A DNA stretch of 64,000 nucleotides, from positions 17,146,843 to 17,210,842 of the forward strand of contig CM012954.1 in assembly GCA_000181795.3 (NCBI GenBank). The letters are read 5' to 3'. Made by a program: the position numbers and the translations under genes. Shown here piece by piece: positions 48,784 through 60,773 of the stretch (positions within the stretch are counted from its first letter, which is position 1; every line of letters begins with the position of its first letter). The stretch is from Trichinella spiralis (Eukaryota > Nematoda > Enoplea > Trichinellida > Trichinellidae). The notes beneath the pieces are model-generated. The model had not been told where the DNA came from, made no database searches, and worked only from the letters and a program-made list of their open reading frames with translations.

Positions 48784-50794
48784 ATGCACGGTCGTGTACG
48801 TCGTGTCATTACTGACGAAGAGCGAATCAAGAAAAAAAAGAAGTTGGAACAGTACTCTAAACTGAGAAACAGTGTTTTTGAAAAAATTAAATCCGGTAGT
48901 TTATTTAACAATATGATATCGAATAATATTTTCTTGAAACTTTTTCTGAGATTGAATTTTTTTCCTTTAAGGTAATTTTGATGAAGAGGCAATGCAAATT
49001 TCTGCTGCTTTTTTGTTAAAGAATGCTGATTTTGTAACAATCTGGAACTATCGTCGTCGGTTTCTTTTGTCACAACCGAAAAGCGATGAGCTTGAAAAAC
49101 ATTTTCAGGAGGAATTAAATTTAACCAAAGATTGCTTGTATGATAATCCCAAATCATATTGTGTCTGGTTTCATCGCAGTTGGGTCCTTGGTCATCAAAG
49201 TAATCCAAATTTTGAGAAAGAATTTTTGCTTATTAATGAAGCACTTCAGTTGGATGACCGAAACTTCCACTGTTGGGATTATCGTCGTTTTGTATGCAAG
49301 TAAGTTGAGCTAATGAATCTAGTATTAAATAAAGCTGGATTAGATGAGTTATCAGGTGAATTTCTTTTATTTTTACTGTTGTGTAAATGTGCACATAATA
49401 ACAGCCTGTAAATATTTACGGCATTTGCATAATTTAATGTTTTCGGTGTTGAAGTTTATATAAAATTTCAGGATAATTTAGGTTCTATTTATAGATAAGT
49501 TATTATTTTCATTTAAATATAAAATAGAAAATAATTACTTGAATATTTTTTCTGCTATTTTCATTTGAGAAAGGTCTTTTATTAAAGGATTTCCAAACGT
49601 AATATTGAAGAAGAATTAGCATATTCAGAAACAAAAGTGAATGAAGATTTTTCAAACTACTCAGCTTGGCATTATCGATCAGAACTTTTGCCGCAGTTGT
49701 ATCCTCCTAACGATATTAGCATGTCTCAATATCCAATCGCCGTTGAAAAACTTCTCGAAGAGATTTCTTTGGTCGATAATGGAATTTTCACCGATCCTGA
49801 TGATCAGACTTGCTGGTTTTATCGAAATTGGCTAGCCGGGAAACGTGAACCTCCGCTTACATTGCTTCGACTGTATGTTGACTTTAAACTGCAAATTGTC
49901 TCATTGTGCTTTTCGACGGCTGTGGAATTAGACGAATTTAGCATTGCTTTGGAATTTGAAAGAAACCGCATTGTAGATTTTTGTTGGAAATCTTCAGACA
50001 ACAGTGCATCAACGAGAGTTTGGTATAGTGAACTGGAGTGCAAATTTTGTCCCAAATTTAAAGGCACTGTCAATTTTATAAAAGCAGGAAAATTACAGGA
50101 ATTTGATTCTACAATTTCAATATATGGAGAGGAAATTATTGCTTGGCAAAACGATAACATTGCATGTTTGAACTGTAAAATAGATGAGCGTGTTAAAGAA
50201 AGTTTGTTGCAATGTCGAAATCAGTATGAAACTTTGATATCCATGGAACAGGAAAATCACTGCCCAGTTGTCGCTTGTATTGGTATTACAGATATTTTGC
50301 AGGATGATTCAAAACATTTAAAAACATTTGAAAATATTTCTCATCTTATGAAAGTGGATTCGAAAAGGATAAATATGTATCGATATTGGAAGAGCATGGT
50401 TTTTATTGAAACGAAATTATCCTGTGAAATTTCAGACTTGAAAAATTGTGATCTGTATTATTTAGGAAATGGGTTTGATTTTCAGAAAGTTGTTTTTTTA
50501 GATATATGTAATAATATGATCGCTTCTCTGCTACCATTACAGTACGCAGTTCATTTGCGTGAACTATACGCAAGCGGCAATCAGATCTGCTCTTTAAAAG
50601 GTATTGAAAATTTACAAGGATTGATGTACATTATTGTAAAGAATAACAGAATTAATGAGACCATCAAATTGTCGAATTTGAAATATCTTAAAATGATTAA
50701 TATTAGTGCCAATCCAATTTGCTCATGTTTCAATGCAGTCAAATTCAGTGATGAATTTGCTACAACCGCTACAATTGTTTACGATGAAATATGA
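48784..50794 (+). CDS. RABGGTA: Rab geranylgeranyltransferase (GGTase-II) alpha subunit
   Basis: With a beta subunit and Rab escort protein, this enzyme attaches geranylgeranyl groups to C-terminal cysteines of Rab GTPases in the cytosol. Exons 48784-48895, 48972-49299 and 49588-50794 join in frame to 548 residues (human 567). The start MHGRVRRV is the family's own. Protein prenyltransferase alpha (PPTA) repeats are visible as FVTIWNYRRRFL, KSYCVWFHRSWVLG, DDRNFHCWDYRRFVC, FSNYSAWHYRSELLPQL and DQTCWFYRNWLAG. A divergent middle region follows. The C-terminus (about 445-548) has leucine-rich repeats (LYYLGNGFDFQ, LRELYASGNQICSLKGIENL, LKYLKMINISANPIC), as in animal RabGGTA. The family call is secure. 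Confidence 0.94.
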
Positions 50795-50830
50795 CTGTTT
50801 GAAATGCGATGAATCTTCCATATCTACTTA

Positions 50831-50836
50831 AATAAA
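50831..50836 (+). terminator. AATAAA polyadenylation signal
   Basis: AATAAA lies 37 bases after the RabGGTase alpha stop codon. Confidence 0.55.
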
Positions 50837-52662
50837 TTTCTTTGGCATAGAATTTACTGGACAGAAAACAAGAAATTAAAATGAAACTGTTATCAATAAT
50901 TTGACGTTGAAAACTTCGATTTTCAAGTGAGCAGTGACTGTAATTATTTTGGCGAAAAATTCTATTCTGCCTTTGGCGGAATAATTCGATTGCGTCGATG
51001 GATAATAATCTTATGATAAGTCTATTTAATTAGACTTGCGTGACGGTTTAGTCTCTCTAGGTAAAATTTTCAATGCTAATGTTCTATTGGTTGGCAAAAA
51101 TTCGAGTTTTCATTGGATCGCTTCTCATTGCATAGTTATGGCATTGGTTCCATTGCCTAAACTTTTCATTGATTAAAATTGTTCTGCTGTGATTAGCTAC
51201 AATTTTTTTCATTTCATTGGTCTAAATTTTTAATTACACAATTCATTACGCAACCTTTGACCTCTTTTATTGTTTGATCCGTGACGTCACCAATTTGACA
51301 GTGGAATTTTTAAATTGTTTTTAGCTGTTTTTTCTTTTAAATATTTACTTTTCTACTTTGCATTTTTAGTGATTAGTATTTGTAATATGATTTGAAAAAA
51401 TTTCTATGTTTTACTGACGCTTGAGCATGTATCACCTCCTTTTGTGTATTGGTTTATGTTGGTTCCGTAATTCACAAACTGAAATTCATCATTATTTATT
51501 CCCATCATTCGAAAAGATATCTCAAACATTCGAGAGAGCAAATAGCAAAAGCTAGTGAAGTGAAATAAGGAAAACTACAATTGAAGGTCTTGTTCTTTAC
51601 AAATTAAATAAATATCTTTATTATGCAACTGCATTATTCTAATCAAATGAACTGCCTAACGAAGAGATAACTGAACTAAGAGATGTTAAGTGAACGTGCT
51701 TATCCGGGTCATTCATTGTTTTCATCATTCGACACGAAATGACGTTTTACGATGGCAGCGAAGCTAGCCTTGTCAACGAATTTGATAATGAAGAAATCTA
51801 TGCAGCGATTATCATGAGCAAATTCAAAATTCATTGCACAAGATTTTTTGAAATTTCACTAGATCAACAACACACATATGAATTAAATTTCCCCCAAGCT
51901 AGCCAAAAGCATTTTCAGTTCAATCTGTGCAGCAGCTACGCTGCATCTGAGAAATTTTTTACAGACCCTTGTATATAACGTGAAGTCAGTATATACTGCA
52001 CCAAATGTTTATTAAACATTTCACGATACCCTACAGGAGCTAGAATTTCAGTATTTGTGACCAGCATGATGCCATAGAAATGCGCAAGGCATAAATTCAA
52101 GCGATAATACTGCTAGACTAAAATTTTTACAATACATTACAATTGGCGCTGTTCATTGCTTTCTTTCTGCTTTCGAAGTGCTTCACTTTTATTTATCCAT
52201 CCGAGTTTAAAATTAAAAATACGGTTGAAAAGAAATGTCAGCCAACAGTTGCTTTCACTCGTCATGTAAATTACCTTCTTAGCTAAGGGAAAATAAATCT
52301 ACAAATGATAAATTGTCCACAGCTGCAGTTTTCAGCTAAAACTAGGTGTGACAACTAATGAATGTTACCATCGAAATATTTTTCTGATTTCGCCTAACCA
52401 TTCTTTGAAAATCTTTCTTGTTTGCAATCAAAAATTTTAATTTAATCTTTCATATGTTTTATTTAAAGAAAAAAAAAATAAAAATCTGGAATTTCTCATT
52501 TAGAAATAAATGAACATATTTGTTTATTCATTTTGTGAAAATTATGCAAAATATGTTTTTCAGTATCTAGATTAATCCGACTCTACGGTTGACAAGTACT
52601 CAATATATTTATTTCAGTGGCAAGAAAATGTTGAACATTTGAAATCAAAAAGCATTGCGATA
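50837..52662. other. Gene-free region
   Basis: I see no recognisable exon. A small ATG-initiated open frame at 51739-51978 (79 codons) has no family similarity I can see and ordinary AT-rich composition, so I do not call it. Confidence 0.55.
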
Positions 52663-52670
52663 CTTTAGTT

Positions 52671-53361
52671 CAGTGTTTATCAAAGTGTGGATCACATAAA
52701 ATATTAAAATACGGGAGTAGTCTTCATTTTTGTAGCAGAGTTTTACTCATCGGAAATTTTTGGGTGAACTGTGATGCAGTTACTGATGACCTGAGAATCA
52801 CTATTTTTGTCCGGCTTCTCACAGCACGCAGATGTTGTCCATACCGACATATCCACAAAAGCAGATGGAGAATTAATCAATTTGTCTGAAGATTCTTCGT
52901 TTAAAGTCAGTTTTGATCGTAAAACATTAATACAGTTTTAGCTATCAGTCATCCAACATATGCCCAACTCTTTCCACCACAGCATTAAAAGTGCTGCTAC
53001 CTTTTACTACTTCCTACACGTGGGAAATTTGATTTTAAGCAATGAATTGAATTAAAAGCAAAAATTTAGAAATAAGCTACAATCATCCAACATCTTGCGA
53101 CTAAAACTAACACGTGTTAGTGTGCATGTCGAAGAAGTCATCAGTCAAAACAGAAAACAAGCCCACTGTTCGCATACACCTCATTATGCATTTGACAAAT
53201 AAACTTATACATTATAATTAGGCTTGTTCATTAAAAAATTTAAAGTATTAAACTAATATTTTTGATTTAACCCTTCGCCTTTTAAAATATGCATTGCAAG
53301 CAGGTGGATCGCAAAAAATAACCGTTTCGAAAGTGGGTCACAGAAAGTTAGAAAACCACTG
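52671..53361. mobile_element. Non-autonomous hAT-type DNA transposon
   Basis: The element is 691 bases long, starts CAGTGTTTATCAAAG and ends GAAAACCACTG. Exactly 8 bases, CTTTAGTT, are duplicated on both sides (52663-52670 and 53362-53369), the target-site duplication length of the hAT superfamily. The CAGTG...CACTG ends and short, imperfect terminal inverted repeats are also hAT-like. No transposase frame is visible, so the copy is non-autonomous. Confidence 0.85.
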
Positions 53362-53739
53362 CTTTAGTTGATCTGTTGGCATTTCAAAATTATTTTACCC
53401 AACAACCGAAAGCTGTACTGTGAGAATAGTTTTATGGTGAAGTTTTCTCAAGCAGAGTAAAAGCTCAAATTTCGATAAACAGATGGTGATTTTTTCCAGA
53501 TCCGGCTGAAGAAGAGGCGAAACTACGGAATTTATTTTCTTCTTGAAACAACACCGTGGGATTCACATCACAATAAAAAACATTACAAAAGAAAACACAT
53601 TTGCACTTGATTGCCAAAATTTGGGTTATGGTAGAAAATGGAGGAGCGATAACTGGCAATTTTTGCCGTTCATTGATTGTTGTTATATTAGTGCTATCTG
53701 TGTTGCTCATGTGTTAGTTTCCGTATATATTTGATTTCA

Positions 53740-53850
53740 GAAAATAAATGCGAGCGAGGACAAAAGGCTAACGCAGACGGGGAAGATAGTCGCGCTGAAG
53801 GCCTGAAACTCAGGAAGATCCGTCAGCCACGGGAGACGATTCGTTGCGCT
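53740..53850 (-). mobile_element. Short BEL/Pao retroelement remnant
   Basis: On the minus strand the sequence near 53808-53845 can be read as RLPWLTD, the same motif seen in the better preserved Pao-like fragment at about 60573-60600. It sits at the left boundary of the first membrane-protein duplication. It is too short for a firm call by itself. Confidence 0.4.
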
Positions 53851-56040
53851 ATTTATACATTCGTATAGTGTTTGAGGAAAGAAATCCAAGCGATTTATGA
53901 GTGCATTCAGTCACTATGAAAAGTTTTAAACTGATCTTGAAATATTTTACCATCATTTTAAAAGAAAAAAATGACCATAATTGAGTGGCATGCATTTTGC
54001 ATTTATTTTTCTAGCAGTTGAAATATTCATAACATGTAATCATAATGCTAAAAAATATTGTGCCTGATTTTACGACTTAATTGCAAAAAATCATTATCTT
54101 TCAATATCAGTACAATCAAACTTGAGGACAATCATTATTTCTAAAAAACATACTGCATGCAATTTCATTTTGAATGAGTTTAACACTTGAAGAGAACTTT
54201 GTTTGCACATATTTGTTTCATATTGAAATTTGTCGTAGATAATAATTATGTTTTTGATATATCAGAAGTGATAAAGTTTTATTATTTTGTCATATGTGAA
54301 CAATCAAAATGAAAAGTGTTATCAGATACTAACGTCATTCACATGTGCAAGAGAATGAAAATTGCATTCTATCAAAAAAGGCTCCTGGAATCTGTTTCAA
54401 AAATCAATATTTTATTCCTGAAACCTGGAATAGACAGCTATTTGCAAAAAATATGAATTAAAATAAAATATTTTTATTTCATTCGATTACTTAAACTTTT
54501 TACGGCTAGTATAATGATAGGTATAAAATACATTTTATTTAAAATACGCTTTACATAATTAATAATTGTTTCGATAATTTCAGTTATAATTGAAAAGACT
54601 TTACAATTGAAATAAAGTGATTTTCACAATTTTCAATTAATTTAAAAATATCAATTTTATTACAAAAATATTAATGGCATAATGCATCCTTTATCATCAA
54701 TTACAACTGCATGGCGTTGTCCAATAAACATTGATTTCATTTGCGACCGGGTGGTTCTATGAACGCAAAGTGAAAATGAATATTTTGCTGCATTTTATTA
54801 TTTTTTCCTATTCAGCAGCACTTTATTGCCATCAGTAAGTACAGTTTCTGCCTATTGGATAATAATTCTAATGGATTAGGAACTTGTGCTATTTCCTTAT
54901 GTGTAGAGCACTGATTTCTATGTATTATCATTAGTCACAAAAATTCCCTAAGTTAGTACACAAATCCAAAAATGATTATTTTCTATAACTTTGACAGTAC
55001 CAGTTAATTTTCGGCTTCAACAGAATGCAGCATATTTTAAAGTTTCAGCATTTAAACCATTCTGATGTCATGTGTCTGTGGTGTTTAAAGTGAATGTTGT
55101 TTAAATTTACAATCTTTAGGCAAAATATTCATTTCAATTCAGCTTTATCACATATTTCATATTGTTCTACCGGGACACTAAGCTTCTCTGAGTTAGCGAT
55201 GGCATTTCTGAATGTACCTGTAGTTACTTCTACCTTAGAGGTCCAAATTCTTATGCTGTTGATTGCTTTCGCTGCAATGATTGCATTTTTGGTTCTTTGC
55301 GGATGGTGTAGCAAACGAGAAAGAGATGGAAATGAACAAGCACCTCCTCTAAGACAACCACAACCATTATATCCTTGCTATCCACCTGGGCAGGTATATC
55401 CACAGCAAATGGGAGCACCAGGATTCATGCCTATGCCTGTTCCTAATTACACTGCAGGACCACCTCCGACAATTCCGACACAATTTCCAGCTGCTGCACC
55501 AGCACCACCGCCTGCATCTGTAGAATCTGAAGATGGAGTTGATCCTGAGTTAGAAGGCATGGCTAAAGGTCAGTCTGCTAGAGATACAATGGCGGACGTT
55601 CCATCTATCAAAGACCATTTACCACCAAAGCGAAAACCGTACTGAACGTTAGTCAGTTATTCTTTTTTCTGTGACGTTCACTTTTCTACTCACGTAAATT
55701 TCATTTCATTCTTTCACTATCACATGTGTGCTTATTTTTATTTTGTTATGCAAGTTCAAAGTATCATTATTTTATAATGCATAAAAGTAAAATTAATTTT
55801 TATATGTGCAAGCCTTCTACTGTAATGTAATTTTTTCAATGAATTAAATGATGTGATAGATTTTGTATTTCCAACAAGGCTTAAATATTTCGTAATCAAA
55901 TTTTCCAAATGAATGCTTGTTAATTAATAACCTGAGAGTACAATGGAACTTATACAATTTCATTTTATTACTTTTCAAAGCCTACTGCAGATTTACATAA
56001 AATTGCATAACACAGGCTTGGTTGCGTTTCATTTACGACA
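53838..56040. repeat. Left copy of a segmental duplication carrying a membrane-protein gene
   Basis: This stretch matches 61806-64000, where the window ends, so the duplication may extend further right. Identity is lower than for the two gap-flanked duplications: there are 11 differences over the 447-base coding exon plus scattered differences around it. The two copies lie about 8 kb apart, with retroelement remnants between them, so a real duplication is plausible. Confidence 0.8.
55199..55645 (+). CDS. Unrecognised single-pass membrane protein with proline-rich tail (copy 1)
   Basis: I do not recognise this family. From ATG 55199 the frame encodes 148 residues. A short N-terminal segment (MAFLNVPVVTSTLEV) leads into a hydrophobic helix at about residues 15-33 (ILMLLIAFAAMIAFLVLCG), followed by WCSKRERDG, a basic juxtamembrane stretch that suggests a cytoplasmic C-terminus. 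Residues 45-110 are rich in Pro, Tyr, Gln and Met (YPCYPPGQVYPQQM, PPPTIPTQFP), resembling the tails of adaptor-binding membrane proteins. The end is acidic then basic (DPELEGMAKG, PPKRKPY). Codon use is coherent and the frame survives in a diverged second copy, which supports coding. The reading frame also extends upstream, and a CTTTAG at about 55114-55120 could be an acceptor for an upstream exon or leader. The true start is therefore unsure. Confidence 0.7.
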   Translation: MAFLNVPVVTSTLEVQILMLLIAFAAMIAFLVLCGWCSKRERDGNEQAPPLRQPQPLYPCYPPGQVYPQQMGAPGFMPMPVPNYTAGPPPTIPTQFPAAAPAPPPASVESEDGVDPELEGMAKGQSARDTMADVPSIKDHLPPKRKPY

Positions 56041-57460
56041 TTTAGTTTTGCTGCAGCTTTAATGGAATTTATGCTAGAAGATAATTTATCTTTTTTCTCA
56101 TATCTTTTTCATTGTGTCAGTCTGTACGTGTGTTTTGATAAGTAGTGATGAGAATTGAATTTTTTCTGCACGATTAATGGACATGAAATTTTCATTGATG
56201 CTCCAAAGTGATAGAATGCCATGATTGTTCTTTGATTTTAGATTTTTAATCAAAAGCGGACTTATTGTTTGATGATTTTAGAAATCTGGTGACGGTGAGA
56301 AGGGGATATATTTCAGACTGGTCAATTCACAATTTGCCTTATTCTTTATACATTCATTTTTTTATTTTAATTGATGAATCTGCTTGAACGAGGTCGTCGT
56401 TTGTCATTTCTGGCCATCTTTGCATCTCTGTCTTCGTCGTGTAGCTTGAGCAAATCTGATCATTTGTATTTATTTCATTTTCTGGCTCAGTCTCGGTCAA
56501 GGCAATCGAACTGCTTTCTGGAAAAATAGTTTCACTTACTTTTCTCAGACGTGAGCATCGTGTGCACATCATCTTTTGTATCTCTTATTATTATTATATT
56601 TTTTAATTCTACTTATTTACTTATTCTGCGGATGTAGTTGGTCATTCATTTAGATGATGTAAAATGGATATTTATTTATAATAGCATCAGACTGATCGAA
56701 TCCGTGCTTGAAAACCACTGCATTCCTATAAGTAGTTGTGCACGTCACGAGAGTAAGTTTATGGAAATATGATTATAAACTTGTCTACGGCAGTTTGATG
56801 CAAGCACTTTGCACTATTCAGACCCAGAAGTGATTTCTGTACATAAATCTCTGTTTTTCCAACAGTTGCCTATTATTATGCAAATATTCACAGAAGAGCG
56901 GCGTTATCATTACTGCAATGCGTTCAATTTCAGTGCTGCACTTGAAAAATACGCTGTGAGTGATGGCCCTTAATGCGTAGTTGCTTTGATCAGTTTGGTA
57001 TGTGGTTTATGGTCCTCTGACCCGGATTGGTAATACTAGTGGAGTGGCTATCATCGTTCTAATGGATCAAGTCATACTGTGTGCGCAATACGCAACTGGG
57101 AAGCTTGTAAGGGAGCTTGTCCAATTCTATTAGCATTTTTTTGGTTTGCCTATTTTTGAAATTTACTAAACACGTAGAAAATTTGGTTGTTTTCTTATTA
57201 CTCTATTCGACGTTGATAGTGATGCACGTTGCCATTGATTCATTGCATTTTTGCAGAAGCGAAGAATCAGCGGGAAGAGGGGAAGAGGAGAAAAGAATTA
57301 GGTCTGAAACGTTGACGTGTGCTGTGAAGAAGCAGAAAATGGCGGAAACGTTAACATTGGCAGAATAGATCGCTTGCAGAAGAACCCTTCTCCTGAGAAA
57401 TATTTTTTTATATGTACTTATTGGTGTTTAAATTCTCCATGATCAAATCAGGGTAGACCT
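55646..57460. other. Non-coding or weakly coding region after membrane-protein copy 1
   Basis: The first 400 bases belong to the segmental duplication and probably hold the 3' UTR. Beyond that I see only short open frames: a minus-strand frame at 56354-56572 with a donor-like GTAAGT and a plus-strand charged frame at 57259-57368 after a TTTTGCAG. None is supported by family similarity. Confidence 0.45.
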
Positions 57461-57687
57461 GATTTCCCCCAATGAACTCCGCCTACTTTTCTGCAGTAAC
57501 TTTTGCTGCTGTGCTCGCATCTAAATTTCGATTGTGGCTCTTATGCATTCTATTTGTGAAGTACTGGTTTCTTAGCATCTAAATTCCCTCTGAACACTTG
57601 AAATTGAGTTTTCACAATAGGTAGCAGATATTTATGGAATTTGCAATTTAACGTTCTTAAATGCTTACTGATTGGGTGCATTTTCAG

Positions 57688-57861
57688 GCCAACGATGCTT
57701 TTCTTGTGCAGTGGTTAAAAAGCATCAGTATGTACAAGGCAAAAGAATACTTCAATCGTTGCTAGAAGTTGCTAATTTGCTTGTGGGTCGAAAAACAGGC
57801 GGTGATATTCCACGCTGTAATGAAATTTGCAGCTCAACAAAAGTGTCTCAAGTTAGTAGTG
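57688..57861 (+). CDS. Possible unrecognised coding exon
   Basis: After a TTTTCAG acceptor the frame reads without a stop through a Cys-containing, Leu/Lys-rich segment (QRCFSCAVVKKHQYV then LLEVANLLVGRKTGGD) to a GTTAGT donor-like site. Composition looks more coding-like than nearby open frames, but I recognise no family, cannot connect it in phase to a start codon, and it lies in a repeat-bounded region. It could be part of a decayed gene. Confidence 0.25.
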
Positions 57862-58055
57862 AAAAGAAGTATTTTTCAATTTTTCTGCAACTTTTCTGCA
57901 GAGCATATTCAAATCTCTGTAAAATAAGAAAGGATAGTAGCCTAGTTTTTTGAAATCTGACATCAACGTTTGGCATAAATAAATTAATTGAAGTTCCAGA
58001 TTGTCGACTAAAGCATGCCTTTTATGAAAAAATCTAATGCAAATAAAATTGCATT

Positions 58056-58408
58056 TAGATTGTCAATGTGCTGCGGCATTACAGCGTGGTGAGAGATTAC
58101 GAGCTGAAAGTTTCCGCAATTTTTATTTGCAACTCAAGAAAATACTGCTGGCTTTGAGACAACAAACGGAAACTGATAACGAGTCGACGATGATATCAGG
58201 AAATTATCTTAACGCAAATGATTTGCTCGATTTTGGGTCTTGTCATGTCGACTTAAAAACTGTTGAAATACTGACATTTGTTGAAGCTTATGCTGCTAAA
58301 ATTTGCATTCCCCATTCCAAATTTGATAATAACACAAAATTAAATATTTATATATACAGTAGCGTTGATAAGAGGGGAGGGGTGAATTGGGCTGCCGGCT
58401 CCAAATAA
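58056..58408 (+). CDS. Possible unrecognised terminal exon
   Basis: Following GCATTTAG, an open frame of about 115 codons ends at TAA 58408. Its first part (CAAALQRGERLRAESFRNF, then LQLKKILLALRQQTE) is amphipathic and coiled-coil-like, and the last third is low in complexity. No family similarity is apparent. It may belong with 57688-57861, though the phases I infer for the two do not match, so at least one boundary is wrong. Confidence 0.25.
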
Positions 58409-60239
58409 ATCTTCTAGATGCTGTATTTCCTATAAATTAGACGTATCAACGCCCTTTATCTTTACATAAAATTGTTTTCAGTTTCAAAATAATTATCATT
58501 TCCTTTGGAAAAAAAGTCGTCATGCTTATCATTTTTTAATTTTATATAAGTTCGTAATGGATATGATTGTGAAAGCTATCAACGTACGAAAGGAAAAAAA
58601 TAGGGCAGGCGCCAATTCAAAAAATACATATCGTGATTGTGGCGCGGTGTGATAGCATAGTAATTAGGCGCTCGTGTGTGCGCTTGTGTGCTGTTAGTGC
58701 TTATATATGTTCGTTAATTAAATGTCAGAAATCATTGATATGTCTCGCTCGGGTGACCGGCAAAAGCGAACCATAGCACCAGGTGTTACACGTTTCTGAA
58801 CTGATACTGTTTACTGTATTTCATTTTTAGGTAAGATAATATTCCCCATTCAATATCTGTTTTTGATTATTTTGTGATTACTTTAGATTATCATTTTTGA
58901 TTACATTACATTCAATATTTTTTGTGGTATCTGTTCTTTTGAATTATTAGTCACAATTTGCTTCATAGCTTCAAGCAACATTTGTGTAAACTACAAACAT
59001 TATGATTACTTACTTGTTCTAAAAATGCAAACATTGAAAACTTTGAAATACTATTTCCATGTAAATAATTGGTTCATCAACACTGAACATTAATTAATAG
59101 CAAAGGATTTGTAACTATTCATTATCATTTGTTATTTATTTATAAAATGAACATCATAAAGTAAAAGTGAACCATGAAGAATTGATGATATTTTAGTTCC
59201 TAGAACTATTCATGCAATTCAGTTCTGTTGAAATTAATAATCCACGTTGAATTTCTTTATACATATGAAGCGGATATTCTTTAACTTTCAATATTGCTGC
59301 ATTATCTGTACTATAGTTGGAACTTTTCATCACAACTGAAATATCAATGCATATCAATTACGCATTATTTGCTTTTAGCACGAATTATTCAATCCTCACG
59401 CAAGGTGCAAGAATTTTCTGAGAATGAGGTATATTTGGAATGGCCATTTTTTGAAGTATATTCTGAATAAACTGAATTGGATTTGCAAACGCTATCTACC
59501 AAGCTAAACATGGTCGATCGATGACAAGGTACGTGATGTGATTTTATTTATTCAGTTCAAGCAAGGATGGACAGTGAGATAGCAGCGAATGAGCAGTTCA
59601 AGCGTTCAGAATCTAGTACTGATTTCCCCTCAACGAACCCCACTTACTTTTTCTCATCTAAATTTCATGGGTTGTCGCTTTGATGGGATTAGGATGCCTA
59701 GATAAGGGACTGCTTAACTCCAAATTGCCTATGTGAGCAGGATACGTCAGGGACAATCACTATGCAAAATCATAAGTGAACAGCATACTTCAATTTTGAT
59801 GCTAAGCGAACAAAAGATAATCGAGGGGGCGGTAATGTGACGCTAAGAAACCAGTACCTGACTAACAGAACGCATAAGAGCGACAACAAGCAAACTGAAA
59901 CGGATTATTTTAAATTTGTTATCTTGGCAGAGCAAACGAACAAGCTCATCTTGGCACTTTTCGATGGCGTTTCTCGACGGGAGCTACTTCACTTCTCTCC
60001 CACTTCAGGGAATTCATTTCGATTTTTCTTGGCATGATGCTTTATCACGCACGTCGCCAAAAATGGGGAGCATGTTAGTCTGAAGCATACTCATTTAAAA
60101 AGAAATACACTAGGTGTTTCTTGGACTTCATGGTTTCTCCAGAAAAATCAGCAAAAGTCATGACCCTGTTCATGCAACCTGATTGGCTAAACCATTGGTA
60201 TTGATTGATTGGTAAAATGTCACATTGGGTACTTATACA
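58409..60239. other. Gene-poor region before the Pao remnant
   Basis: I see no recognisable gene. It includes the right-hand members of the repeat pair described for 57461-59885. A plus-strand open frame at 59837-60037 overlaps that repeat and is not called. Confidence 0.5.
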
Positions 60240-60773
60240 GAATCTCTAGAAGATTAGCAGAATTTTGACAAGGTCGTTGTGTTGAGGTTGTCCTTGGTTT
60301 AGATGTTGATTGAGGGAAGTTCCCTCGTATCTTGCTGAACCGTCAAATACGATTCAGCATTTTCTGCTGAGTTTGTCTTCACGGACAATCGTATGGTGTG
60401 GTAGATACCATGTTCTTCCTATCTGACTATGTGTATGAAACACCTCTTCCACAAATTCTTCTTCTAGATATTCTTTCATACCCCTTTCGTACTGGGAGGC
60501 TTTGTCAGGATTTTTTATCAGCTCCCCAGTCTGTCGCATTCTGATCACTGCTTGATAATCATTATTCAGGAGTTCAGTCTGTCTGTCAACCACGGGAGAC
60601 GTACGGTGTACATATTTCCATCAAGGTGTAAGGAATGTTCAAAGCTTGTGCTGCTCAGGCGGGGACCCCTGCCACGGTACTCATGTCGTCTGATGTTCCA
60701 ACTGTTTTCATCTCCCCAAATCTTTTATCGTCTCAGTCAACTGTTCATCCACTTTCAAGCAAAGGGCTTAACA
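60240..60773 (-). mobile_element. Decayed BEL/Pao LTR-retrotransposon pol fragment (reverse transcriptase region)
   Basis: On the minus strand the order of motifs is that of BEL/Pao polyproteins: TVRLPWLTD (about 60573-60600), then NDYQAVIRMRQ, RTWYLPHHTIVRED (near 60372-60415) and IVFDGSARYEGTSLN (near 60305-60353). The last two are separated by an in-frame TGA at 60354-60356, and a frameshift separates the first two. The copy is therefore broken. The upstream (right) end is interrupted at 60774 by a hAT-like element. Confidence 0.8.

Larger units (their letters stand above)
57461..59885. repeat. Region bounded by related direct and inverted repeats
   Basis: GATTTCCCC-beginning segments at 57461-57540 and 59621-59690 are diverged direct repeats. 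Additionally 57532-57578 is about 85% identical to the reverse complement of 59839-59885 (GTGGCTCTTATGC and GGTTTCTTAGC are preserved). This looks like an old interspersed repeat family or a decayed mobile element. I cannot name it. Confidence 0.5.

Noticed and set aside
51739-51978. ATG-initiated 79-codon frame in the gene-poor region
   Set aside because: There is no homology and composition is unremarkable. An open frame this long is expected by chance in 64 kb.
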